From: an uncultured Eubacteriales bacterium | GTDB taxonomy: Bacteria; Bacillota; Clostridia; Oscillospirales; Acutalibacteraceae | Direction of reading: 5' to 3' | Assembly (NCBI GenBank): GCA_934486455.1 | Contig: CAKSPR010000025.1 | Span: 1 to 25,732, forward strand | Length of the DNA: 25,732 nucleotides | Part shown: in pieces, positions 14,040 to 21,133 of the stretch | Layout: every line of letters starts with the position of its first letter | Position numbering within the stretch: position 1 is the first letter of the stretch | Notes under the pieces: generated by a model | Seen by the model: the letters and a program-made list of their open reading frames with translations, nothing else | What the model was told of the DNA's origin: nothing | Database searches by the model: none | Position numbers and translations under genes: made by a program

Positions 14040-14825
14040 ATGGCAGATTGCTTTAAAGAGGCCGTTTGCATAGACTGCGGCAGGGTCTATGACAGCTGCT
14101 GCGACAGAGATTGCCTTGAGGATCTCAGGGTATATTTCAGTCCGGCCGACCAGGAAACGGTCAACAACAGCGCCGGAGCAAGGGTACGCTCCTGCGAAAT
14201 TCTCAATGTGTGCATAGAGGTCGAGCCTGTAACCTTCAATCGCGGATATTACTCGGTTGACATGGTTTTTTACTTCCGGCTCAACTGCGATGTTTATCCC
14301 GTTCTTTCGACCGCCCCCGTCAACCTTAACGGAATTGCCCTTTGGAACAAAAAGGTCATTCTTTTCGGAAGCGACGGAAACTCCAAAACCTATTCGAGCG
14401 TCTATGATCCCGACAGCGGAGCCGGCTGTCTTCCCGCAACGGCCAACTACCCGCGTGCAAGCGTTCAGACGGTCGACCCCATCATACTTAACTCGTCCCT
14501 TGTTCCGGTTTGCGGGTGCGACGGCGAGTGCTGCTGCACCTTCCCCCAATCGGTGACAAACATTATCGGCGGAATTGCCGACGAAGCGTCCGTTCATAAC
14601 AAGGTTGTCACCACTCTCGGGCTTTTCTCGGTGGTACAGCTCATCAGAAACGTACAGATGCTCATTCCCGTTTACGATTTCTGCGTTCCCGAGAAGGAAT
14701 GCACCTCCACCACCGACAATCCCTGTGAGCTTTTCAAGCGCATTAAATTCCCGCTTGACGAATTTTTCCCGCCCCAGTGTCTTCCCGATGACCGATGCGG
14801 CTGCTCGGCCTGCGATAAGCAATAG
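14040..14825 (+). CDS. cysteine-rich protein of unknown function (possible spore-associated)
   Basis: 261 residues with about 22 cysteines, unusual for a cytosolic protein. N-terminal FKEAVCIDCGRVYDSCCDRDCLEDLRVYF carries a cluster of six Cys; a central block GCDGECCCTFPQ holds more; the C-terminus ends CGCSACDK. The middle (about 60-200) is largely beta-rich (VTFNRGYYSVDMVFYFRL, TAPVNLNGIALWNKK). There is no signal peptide or transmembrane segment. A very strong ribosome site, TAAGGAGGA, lies 5-13 bases before the ATG. I do not recognise a named family; similar Cys-rich proteins are common in spore-forming Clostridia and a spore-coat or metal-binding role is possible but unproven. It is separated from jag by a terminator, so it is its own unit. 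Confidence 0.75.
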   Translation: MADCFKEAVCIDCGRVYDSCCDRDCLEDLRVYFSPADQETVNNSAGARVRSCEILNVCIEVEPVTFNRGYYSVDMVFYFRLNCDVYPVLSTAPVNLNGIALWNKKVILFGSDGNSKTYSSVYDPDSGAGCLPATANYPRASVQTVDPIILNSSLVPVCGCDGECCCTFPQSVTNIIGGIADEASVHNKVVTTLGLFSVVQLIRNVQMLIPVYDFCVPEKECTSTTDNPCELFKRIKFPLDEFFPPQCLPDDRCGCSACDKQ

Positions 14826-14830
14826 GGTAA

Positions 14831-14867
14831 AAAAATCTCCGACGCCTCGACGGTATCGGAGATTTTT
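14831..14867 (+). terminator. intrinsic terminator after the Cys-rich gene
   Basis: AAAAATCTCCGA (14831-14842) pairs with TCGGAGATTTTT (14856-14867), a perfect 12-bp stem with a 13-base loop and a T-rich 3' side. It sits six bases after the stop codon. Confidence 0.88.
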
Positions 14868-14945
14868 GTTTTGACCCGAAACACCCTTTTGGGGAGTGCC
14901 GGGGATCGGAGGTATATATTTTTTTAACGGTTATGCTTTTGCGGC

Positions 14946-14977
14946 CGACCCGCACCGTTTATACGCTTTGCGGGTCG
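14946..14977 (-). terminator. stem-loop after flavodoxin, possible terminator
   Basis: CGACCCGCA (14946-14954) pairs with TGCGGGTCG (14969-14977) and lies just beyond the flavodoxin stop. No T run follows on the minus strand, so termination may be weak or the stem may stabilise the mRNA end. Confidence 0.4.
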
Positions 14978-14986
14978 CTGCCTCTC

Positions 14987-15409
14987 TCAAACAAGCGCCG
15001 CCCCGAGATCGTTACAGCTTAAAATTGCCTCGTCGTCGGGGGCTTCGTTGACGGTCAGGCAGTCGCAGGCCATAACGGCGCCGTCGGAAATGCATCTTTC
15101 TTCCCAGTTTCTCATCCATTCGCCGTCTCCCCAGCCGTAAGAGCCGAAAAGCGCAATCTTTTTGCCCGAAAGGGCGGCTTCACAGCTTTCGAACATGGGC
15201 AAGAATTCGGTGTCCTCCAGCTCTTCCACGCCCATAGAGGGGCAGCCGAAGGCAATGGCGTCGTAATCACCCATTTTATCGGCCGAAAATTCGGCGGCGG
15301 TAAATATATCCGCCTCTGCGCCCTTGTCCCTTGCACCCTTTAAAACGGCGTCGGCCATGGCCTCGGTGTTGCCTGTGCCGCTCCAATAAACAACAGCAAT
15401 TTTACTCAT
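14987..15409 (-). CDS. flavodoxin
   Basis: 140 residues, short-chain flavodoxin. The FMN phosphate-binding loop SGTGNT is at residues 10-15 (MSKIAVVYWSGTGNTEAMA). The isoalloxazine-binding loops are PSMGVEELED (about 56-65) and GSYGWGDGEWMRNWEE (about 88-103). Flavodoxins carry electrons in place of ferredoxin when iron is scarce. It is the second gene of an operon with the DUF3793 gene (26-base gap) whose promoter region contains two DtxR-like palindromes, supporting iron-responsive expression. The electron partner is not determined. Confidence 0.96.
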   Translation of the reverse strand: MSKIAVVYWSGTGNTEAMADAVLKGARDKGAEADIFTAAEFSADKMGDYDAIAFGCPSMGVEELEDTEFLPMFESCEAALSGKKIALFGSYGWGDGEWMRNWEERCISDGAVMACDCLTVNEAPDDEAILSCNDLGAALV

Positions 15410-15435
15410 GATTTAATCCTTCTTTCAAATTATTT

Positions 15436-15990
15436 TTATTTTGCGCTCACAACGAGCTTATCAAACGATTTGTGCCTTTCGTAGGCTCTTTTGTAGACAT
15501 CGGTGCATTTTTTAAAGCTTTCGAATCGCCGCCTTGCGCCCGCCTCGTCGCCGTATACCCTCCATGTGCCGACGCATTTCGACTTTTCGGATCCGCACCG
15601 CATGAATCCGTATACATCGGCCGGCGGATAGCCGAGAAAAAGGCCTATCTCGTGGGGAAAATCCTGCTGAGTTCTCAGACGCTTTATCAGCTCGACAATA
15701 CATTTTTCGCAGCTTTCCACGGGGTAATTTTTGCTTTTTAAAATTTTTGAGGCGCCCGAGTCGTTAAGGTCGTTTGTCAGTTTTTTCGGGCGGTAGACAT
15801 ATATAAGGGCTCTTCCGTTTCGGTATCTGAGCGGAAGGAATTTTATCCCCTTTTTGACCAGTCTCGAATTAAAATCCCTTACCGAGCGGTTAAGCTCCTC
15901 CCTGCTTTTTGCGTCGCAGCAAAAAAGATTGCCGGTTTTAAGCCCCGCCATTGTGGGCGAGCAGTTGTTTATGACCTGCTGTTCGGACAT
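15436..15990 (-). CDS. DUF3793 family protein
   Basis: 184 residues, soluble, no signal peptide. The pattern PTMAGLKTGNLFCC, LPLRYRNGRALIYVYRP, FPHEIGLFLGYPPADVYGFM and the C-terminal WRVYGDEAGARRRFESFKKCTDVYKRAYERHKSFDKLV is that of DUF3793. The function is not known. In Clostridia such genes often occur near ferrous-iron transport or flavodoxin genes, as here. AGGCGG lies just upstream of the ATG. The gene is first in the operon; the 170-nt leader before it carries a second palindrome. Confidence 0.88.
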   Translation of the reverse strand: MSEQQVINNCSPTMAGLKTGNLFCCDAKSREELNRSVRDFNSRLVKKGIKFLPLRYRNGRALIYVYRPKKLTNDLNDSGASKILKSKNYPVESCEKCIVELIKRLRTQQDFPHEIGLFLGYPPADVYGFMRCGSEKSKCVGTWRVYGDEAGARRRFESFKKCTDVYKRAYERHKSFDKLVVSAK

Positions 15991-16046
15991 TTTTCCGCCT
16001 CCCCAGATAGGATTTGTAAATCTGTTTTGTATTTGTCGGCCCCTGC

Positions 16047-16064
16047 GGTTAGCATATGCTAACC
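16047..16064. promoter_or_regulatory. 18-bp perfect palindrome, putative DtxR-type operator 2
   Basis: GGTTAGCATATGCTAACC reads the same on both strands. The half-site GGTTAG...CTAACC resembles that of iron/manganese-sensing DtxR/IdeR/MntR repressors. It lies about 57 bases upstream of the DUF3793 start, inside the transcript leader. Confidence 0.7.
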
Positions 16065-16079
16065 TACCTTTAAAAAAAT

Positions 16080-16114
16080 AAAGAACATTTTATTCTTTAA
16101 ACATTCCGAATGTT
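16080..16114. repeat. two further inverted repeats in the DUF3793 leader
   Basis: AAAGAA...TTCTTT (16080-16098) and AACATTC-C-GAATGTT (16100-16114). They are AT-rich and may be chance or additional operator/hairpin elements. Confidence 0.35.
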
Positions 16115-16140
16115 ATACAGGTGTTTCGGAGGGGTTTTTA

Positions 16141-16158
16141 AGTTAGCCACTGCTAACT
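16141..16158. promoter_or_regulatory. inverted repeat at the transcription start, putative DtxR-type operator 1
   Basis: AGTTAGC-CACT-GCTAACT, 7-bp arms with a 4-base centre, lies immediately downstream of the -10 box of the DUF3793-flavodoxin promoter (16167-16172), an ideal place for repression. It shares the GTTAGC/GCTAAC half-sites with the palindrome 94 bases away. Confidence 0.7.
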
Positions 16159-16166
16159 TCATCTGA

Positions 16167-16195
16167 ATAATAGCACAGGCTTATCCCCTTGTCAA
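16167..16195 (-). promoter_or_regulatory. sigma-A promoter of DUF3793-flavodoxin
   Basis: On the minus strand TTGACA (16190-16195), 17 bases, TATTAT (16167-16172). It is back to back with the pheS promoter. Confidence 0.82.
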
Positions 16196-16215
16196 CATAT
16201 TTTTTTAAAAAGAAC

Positions 16216-16244
16216 TTGAAAAAATTTTCTTTATGTGTTATCAT
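16216..16244 (+). promoter_or_regulatory. sigma-A promoter of pheST
   Basis: TTGAAA (16216-16221), 17 bases, TATCAT (16239-16244). Transcription should start near 16251, giving the full T-box leader. Confidence 0.72.
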
Positions 16245-16250
16245 TGCCTT

Positions 16251-16586
16251 GTAATTTTAATAGGACAACTCATAAAACGCATTGATGAAGTATAGTAAGC
16301 GGTGCAAAAAGCGGTACAAAGAGAACGGACGGCGGGCTTTCCCGGGTGTGACCGTCCCGTGCCCCTGCATTTGTCGAATTTCCCTTCGGAGCGGTCGGGC
16401 TGAAAATTTTTTCAGTAGGCTCGGACGGCTGACAACCGTTAAATGGTCGGTGAGTGTTTGCTCGTGTGGCGGATTTTTGATTTTAATTTTCCCTATGATC
16501 CGTTTGGCAAAAATTTGGGTGGTACCGCGGAAGCTATGAAGTTTACGGCTTTCGTCCCTTTTTCGGGGCGAGGGTCTTATTTTTTT
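16251..16586 (+). promoter_or_regulatory. T-box riboswitch leader of pheST (tRNA-Phe sensing)
   Basis: The T-box element GGGTGGTACCGCGG is at 16517-16530; its TGGT can pair with the ACCA end of uncharged tRNA-Phe, agreeing with discriminator A. Upstream, an AGTA-containing stretch (16288-16303) and a GAATTTC at 16376-16382, with TTC a plausible Phe specifier codon, fit stem I. The region ends in a terminator hairpin (16549-16558 with 16565-16574, loop TTTTTC) and a T run (16575-16586). Uncharged tRNA-Phe would favour the antiterminator and raise pheS-pheT expression. The exact stem I boundaries were not folded. Confidence 0.92.
16549..16586 (+). terminator. T-box terminator hairpin
   Basis: CTTTCGTCCC (16549-16558) pairs, with several G-U pairs, with GGGGCGAGGG (16565-16574), followed by TCTTATTTTTTT. 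It competes with the antiterminator that contains the T-box sequence. Confidence 0.85.
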
Positions 16587-16601
16587 GAAAGGATGTTTTT
16601 T

Positions 16602-17627
16602 ATGAAGGAACAACTCAGAGCCATCAGTGAAAGAGCCGCAGCCGCTCTTAAAGAGGTCAAGGCGCAATCCGAGCTTGAGGAGCTACGCGTAGCATACCTT
16701 GGCAAAAAGGGCGAGCTTACCTCTATACTCAAACAAATGGGCAAGCTTTCGGCCGAGGAGCGGCCGGCAATGGGTCAGCTTGCAAACGCCGTCAGAAGCG
16801 AGATCGAGGCTAAAATTGCCGAAAAGACCGCTCTCATCAAAAAGGCCGAGCAGGACAAAAAGCTTGAGAAGGAGACCGTTGACATTACCCTTCCCGGCAA
16901 AAAAGGCAAAAAGGGCGGGCTTCATCCTCTCAACACCGTTCTTAAAGATATGATAAACATATTCCAGTCCATGGGATTTGATGTTGTGGACGGACCCGAG
17001 ATAGAGACCGAGTATTATAACTTCGAGGCTCTTAATGTGCCTGCCGACCACCCCGCAAGAGATATGCAGGACACCTTTTATGTGGGCGACGGCCTTATTT
17101 TAAGAAGTCAGACCTCGGCCACACAGATACGCACCATGGAAAACCGCAAGCCTCCCATCCGTATGATATGCCCCGGCAGAGTTTACCGTGCCGACGATGT
17201 GGACGCCACCCATTCCCCCGTTTTCCATCAGATCGAGGGTCTTGTGGTGGACAAGGGCATTACTATGTGCGACCTTAAGGGCACTCTCGAGCAGTTTGCA
17301 AGGGAAATATACGGCTCCGACACCAAGGTCAAATTCCGCCCCTCCTTCTTCCCCTTTACCGAGCCCAGCGTCGAGGTCGACGTTTCCTGCTCGGAATGCG
17401 GCGGAAAGGGCTGCCGCGTTTGCAAGGGCTCGGGCTGGATCGAGATACTCGGCGCAGGTATGGTTCATCCGAGAGTGCTCGAGCGCTGCGGGATCGACCC
17501 CGAGGAATATTCCGGATTTGCCTTCGGAATCGGCCTTGACCGACTGACCACCACCCGCTATAAGATCAGCGACATCCGTCTGCTTTTTGAAAACGACATC
17601 CGTTTTCTTTCCCAGTTTGACGATTAA
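16602..17627 (+). CDS. pheS: phenylalanyl-tRNA synthetase alpha subunit
   Basis: 341 residues from ATG 16602 (MKEQLRAISERAAAALKEV), chosen because AAAGGA lies 9-14 bases upstream; a frame extending further upstream runs through the T-box. An N-terminal coiled coil (about 1-85) for tRNA-Phe binding is followed by the class II catalytic core: HPLNTVLKDMINIFQSMGFDVVDGPEIE, DTFYV, RSQTSATQIRTME (motif 2 region), FRPSFFPFTEPSVEVDV and FAFGIGLDRLTTTRY (motif 3). A Cys-rich CSECGGKGCRVC insert at about 263-277 is normal for the bacterial alpha subunit. It pairs with PheT in an alpha2beta2 enzyme. Confidence 0.98.
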   Translation: MKEQLRAISERAAAALKEVKAQSELEELRVAYLGKKGELTSILKQMGKLSAEERPAMGQLANAVRSEIEAKIAEKTALIKKAEQDKKLEKETVDITLPGKKGKKGGLHPLNTVLKDMINIFQSMGFDVVDGPEIETEYYNFEALNVPADHPARDMQDTFYVGDGLILRSQTSATQIRTMENRKPPIRMICPGRVYRADDVDATHSPVFHQIEGLVVDKGITMCDLKGTLEQFAREIYGSDTKVKFRPSFFPFTEPSVEVDVSCSECGGKGCRVCKGSGWIEILGAGMVHPRVLERCGIDPEEYSGFAFGIGLDRLTTTRYKISDIRLLFENDIRFLSQFDD

Positions 17628-17642
17628 CAGGAGGGCTTTAAA

Positions 17643-20036
17643 ATGAATATTTCTCTTAATTGGTTAAAATATTATGTGGATATAGATGTGCCGGTGGAGG
17701 AGCTTTGCGACAAAATGGTCATGGCGGGCTTCGAGGTCGAAAGCATTGTCGATCTTTCCGAAACCATGAGCAATGTCGTGGCAGGAAAAATCGAAAAAAT
17801 CGAAAAGCATCCCGACGCCGACAAGCTTTTGATATGCCAAATAGATGTGGGTACGGGTGAGAACATTCAGATAGTCACCGGTGCGGATAATGTTTTTGAA
17901 GGCGCCGTTGTTCCCGTGGCGCTGCACGGCTCCCATCTTCCGAACGGCGTGGACATCAAAAAGGGTAAGCTGAGGGGCGTTGAGTCAAACGGTATGCTTT
18001 GCTCGGGCGAGGAGCTTTGCCTTAAGGAGGAGGACTATAAGGGCGCCGAGGTTTACGGCATTCTTATACTTAAAGACGATACCCCCGTTGGCGCCGACAT
18101 GAGAGAGGTGCTTCACCTTTTCGATTATGTTATCGATTTTAAAATTACCGCCAACCGTCCCGACTGCCAAAGCGTTTTAGGCGTTGCGAGAGAGGTGTCG
18201 GTGGTGCTGGGCAAGCCATTCCACCCCCCTGTGCCGACCTATAAAACCGTCGGAGGAGACATTAACGATTACATCAAGATAGATGTTGAGGACTATGACC
18301 TTTGCAACCGCTATTACGGCCGCGTTGTAAGAAATCTCCGCATTAAGGAGTCTCCCGACTGGATGAAGCGCTGCCTTAAAGCCGCCGGCATGAGACCCAT
18401 CAACAACATTGTCGACATTACAAACTTCGTCATGCTCGAAACGGGTCAGCCCATGCACGCCTTTGACCGTCGCGACATTAAGGACAACCACATTATCGTC
18501 CGTCGGGCAAAGGACGGAGAAGGCATCACCACCCTTGACGGAAAGGATCACACTCTGACGAGCGAAATGCTGGTCATCGCCGACGAGACCGCTCCCTCAT
18601 GCCTTGCGGGAATCATGGGCGGACTCGACAGTGAGATAAAGGACGATACCTCCGAGCTGTTCCTTGAAAGCGCAAAATTCCGTAGGGACAGCGTAAGAAA
18701 AACCGCAAGAGCACTCGGCATGAGAACCGAGTCCAGCGCCAGATTTGAGCGCGGCCTCGACATTATGAATGTTGAATTCGCAATGGAAAGAGCATTGCAG
18801 CTCATCAACGATCTCGACGCGGGCGATATTATCGACGGCGTTATCGATAAAAACGAGGGTCTTCCCTCTGAGAGGGTTTTGACCGTTCCCGCAGGGCGCA
18901 TAAACGACCTTTTAGGGGTTGAGGTGCCCTTTGAGCGAATGGTTGAGATACTTAACAGCCTTCATATCGAAACCACAATTGACGAAAACAATGTACTTAC
19001 CTGCCGCGTTCCCTCCTTCCGCGACGATGTTGAGGGCAGAGCCGATCTTGCCGAGGAGGTTATGAGAATATACGGCTACGACCACATAATCGGCACGGTC
19101 ATGAGAGGCGATGTGGTTCAGGGCAAGCTTCTCCCCTCCCGTCAGAAGGAAAACAGGCTTAAATCCCTGCTTTGCTCGGCCGCTTTAAGGGAAATTTCCA
19201 CATATTCATTTATTGCAAGCGGCGCAATAGACAATTTAGGCCTTGAAAAGGACGACAGCCGCAGAAATTGCATTAAAATTCTCAATCCCCTGGGAGACGA
19301 GTATTCCTGCCTTCGCACCCAGCTTGTCACAAGCATGCTGACCGTCATTTCCACCAATATCAGCCGCAAAAACGAGGCTGCAAGACTTTTTGAAATAAGC
19401 AAGGTGTTTATTCCCAAGGCTCTTCCCCTGACCGAGCAGCCCGACGAACAGCCCGCCCTGTGCATCGGGCTTTACGGAAGCGACGAGGATTTCTTTACCC
19501 TCAAGGGAATCGTTGAGGATGTCTTTGAGCTTTTCGGCGTTAAGGCGGAATATGAGCGCTCGAGCGAGCCCTATCATCATCCCGGCCGCCGCGCAAAGGC
19601 GGTTGTAAACGGAGAAACGGTGGCCGTGTTCGGTGAAATCCATCCCGACACCGCCGCAAAATACGGAATCGACCGCAAGATATACACGGCGGAGGTTTCT
19701 CTTGCTCCCCTTTACGCCGCAAACAAGGCTCAGCCGATTTACAAGCCCCTTCCCAAGTTCCCCGCCGTTACCCGCGACCTTTCGCTCGTTTGCGACAGAA
19801 AGGTGCCGGCTGCCGAGCTTGACAAGGCCATCCGCTCGGTTAAAAGCCGCATAATCGAAGATGTAAAGCTCTTTGACGTTTACGAGGGCGACCGCATTGC
19901 CGAAAACAAAAAGAGCGTTGCATATTCCCTTGTGCTTCGCGCCGAGGATCGCACCCTCACCGACGACGAATGCAGCGACGTGGTCGAAAAGGTCGTTAAG
20001 GCTCTTTCGGCAATCGGCGCAGAGCTTCGCGCTTAG
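17643..20036 (+). CDS. pheT: phenylalanyl-tRNA synthetase beta subunit
   Basis: 797 residues, the usual length. An N-terminal EMAP-II-like tRNA-binding domain (about 40-150, including GENIQIVTGADNV) is followed by the B3/B4 editing domain (about 210-380, MKRCLKAAGMRPINNIVDITNFVMLETGQPMHAFD), the B5 domain (about 405-475), a catalytic-like domain, and the C-terminal FDX-ACB anticodon-binding domain (about 700-797, PKFPAVTRDLSLVCDRKVPAAEL). It starts 15 bases after pheS with AGGAGG just upstream, so it is cotranscribed under the T-box. Confidence 0.98.
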   Translation: MNISLNWLKYYVDIDVPVEELCDKMVMAGFEVESIVDLSETMSNVVAGKIEKIEKHPDADKLLICQIDVGTGENIQIVTGADNVFEGAVVPVALHGSHLPNGVDIKKGKLRGVESNGMLCSGEELCLKEEDYKGAEVYGILILKDDTPVGADMREVLHLFDYVIDFKITANRPDCQSVLGVAREVSVVLGKPFHPPVPTYKTVGGDINDYIKIDVEDYDLCNRYYGRVVRNLRIKESPDWMKRCLKAAGMRPINNIVDITNFVMLETGQPMHAFDRRDIKDNHIIVRRAKDGEGITTLDGKDHTLTSEMLVIADETAPSCLAGIMGGLDSEIKDDTSELFLESAKFRRDSVRKTARALGMRTESSARFERGLDIMNVEFAMERALQLINDLDAGDIIDGVIDKNEGLPSERVLTVPAGRINDLLGVEVPFERMVEILNSLHIETTIDENNVLTCRVPSFRDDVEGRADLAEEVMRIYGYDHIIGTVMRGDVVQGKLLPSRQKENRLKSLLCSAALREISTYSFIASGAIDNLGLEKDDSRRNCIKILNPLGDEYSCLRTQLVTSMLTVISTNISRKNEAARLFEISKVFIPKALPLTEQPDEQPALCIGLYGSDEDFFTLKGIVEDVFELFGVKAEYERSSEPYHHPGRRAKAVVNGETVAVFGEIHPDTAAKYGIDRKIYTAEVSLAPLYAANKAQPIYKPLPKFPAVTRDLSLVCDRKVPAAELDKAIRSVKSRIIEDVKLFDVYEGDRIAENKKSVAYSLVLRAEDRTLTDDECSDVVEKVVKALSAIGAELRA

Positions 20037-20090
20037 GCAATTCCCGAAATCGCTTGCTCAAAGTGGCAGGCGGCTTATAAAAAAAGCTTC

Positions 20091-20142
20091 AAAGGCTTTG
20101 CTTTTTTGCAAAAACGACCGATAACGGCAAAGCCTTTGTTTT
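20091..20142 (+). terminator. intrinsic terminator of the pheST operon
   Basis: AAAGGCTTTGC (20091-20101) pairs with GCAAAGCCTTT (20127-20137) around a 25-base loop and is followed by GTTTTT. A second, weaker AAACGCC/GGCGTTT repeat follows at about 20153-20177 and has a T run only on the minus strand. Confidence 0.75.
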
Positions 20143-20270
20143 TCGGCTTAAAAAACGCCGTCGAACCGTAAGGCGTTTGTAAAATTCATGTTGGATTCAC
20201 AAGTCTTTTTTAAAAAGCACTTGAATTTGTCGGTAATTTGAAGTATATTATATTTAACGGGGGTGTTAAT

Positions 20271-20522
20271 ATGCAGGACAAAAATCAAACAATTACCTTT
20301 TCCATAAACAAGGACAATGAAGCGGAAATGAAGAAAATACTCTGTTCGGTATATGAGGCACTGAGCGAGAAGGGCTATAACCCTATCAATCAAATCGTCG
20401 GATATATTCTTTCAGAGGACCCGACCTACATCACCACCTACAACAACGCGAGAAGTCTCATCCGTCGGGTAGACCGCGACGAGCTGCTTGCCGCGCTTGT
20501 TAAAAACTATATCACTAAATAA
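20271..20522 (+). CDS. ireB: IreB family regulatory phosphoprotein (UPF0297)
   Basis: 83 residues from ATG 20271 (MQDKNQTITFSINKDNEAE), with GGGGGTG upstream; an earlier in-frame ATG has no site. The family signature VYEALSEKGYNPINQIVGYILSEDPTYITTYNNARSLIRRVDRDELL is complete. In Enterococcus IreB is a Thr-phosphorylated substrate of the PASTA kinase IreK and negatively controls cephalosporin resistance; the threonines corresponding to the phosphosites are in or near ITTY. In many Firmicutes ireB is followed by ruvX, which is absent here; the next gene is a small unknown protein. Confidence 0.95.
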   Translation: MQDKNQTITFSINKDNEAEMKKILCSVYEALSEKGYNPINQIVGYILSEDPTYITTYNNARSLIRRVDRDELLAALVKNYITK

Positions 20523-20538
20523 TCAGGAGGGGTTTTTC

Positions 20539-20826
20539 GTGCCCGAAAAGCAGGATTTTCTCACATATAAAAACCGTCCGCTGGTAAGAAGCGGGAACAC
20601 AATATACTACGGCAACATGACCGACAAATTCGTCATTAAAATGGACATCAAAAGCAGCAAAAAGCTGGACGATCTCGACATTGCCGACAAGGTATCCGTT
20701 TCCCTTATCCACACCGACGACAACATGAGCCCCAAGGACAGGATCATTAAATCCAGCGAAAAAGACGGCCTTTACGAGGCTCTTGATCTCGGTGCAATAT
20801 GGCTTGAAAGGGCGCTTTCGGAATAA
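20539..20826 (+). CDS. conserved small protein of unknown function, partner of ireB
   Basis: 95 residues beginning at GTG 20539 (PEKQDFLTYKNRPLVRSGN), with AGGAGGGG upstream and 16 bases after the ireB stop. No ATG lies between the ribosome site and the frame start. No signal or transmembrane segment. The pattern NTIYYGNMTDKFVIKMDI, SVSLIHTDDNMSPKDRI, DLGAIWLERAL suggests a compact alpha/beta fold and looks conserved in type, but I cannot name a family. Likely cotranscribed with ireB; the function is unknown. Confidence 0.8.
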   Translation: MPEKQDFLTYKNRPLVRSGNTIYYGNMTDKFVIKMDIKSSKKLDDLDIADKVSVSLIHTDDNMSPKDRIIKSSEKDGLYEALDLGAIWLERALSE

Positions 20827-20880
20827 TTTCCGCCGCCCTTAAGGCTTCTTGCGCTTTTGCCGCGGCGGGCGTCGGAAATT
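20825..20880 (+). terminator. large imperfect stem-loop after the ireB unit, possible terminator
   Basis: AATTTCCGCCGCCC (20825-20838) pairs with GGGCGTCGGAAATT (20867-20880), 13 of 14 positions, and is followed by GCTTTTAAAA. The T run is weak. The rest of 20881-21069 (part of a 307-base gene-free stretch) shows no gene or T-box. Confidence 0.45.
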
Positions 20881-21069
20881 GCTTTTAAAACTCAATAAAA
20901 CCTTTATCGGGCGTCGAAAAAAGCCTTGTCGGCTTGCTCTCGGCGCTCGGTTTTTGTGTGACGGTGCTTAAATCGGGTCATCGGCCGTTTATTTAAAGTG
21001 CCGACGGTCGGTTTTTCGGCAAGGCTCTGCAATTATAAGGGAAAAATCGGGTTTGTTTGAAAATTACTA

Positions 21070-21098
21070 TTGAAAAAAGTACAAGAATAAAATATAAT
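21070..21098 (+). promoter_or_regulatory. sigma-A promoter of proS
   Basis: TTGAAA (21070-21075), 17 bases, TATAAT (21093-21098). The leader is only about 30 nt, so proS appears not to have a T-box. Confidence 0.78.
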
Positions 21099-21133
21099 GG
21101 TATTATATATTTTTATGATGAGGCGGAAAATAA

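Noticed and set aside
20827..21133. T-box leader before proS
   Set aside because: No GGGTGG-ACCGCG element is present and the promoter lies only about 36 bases before the start.
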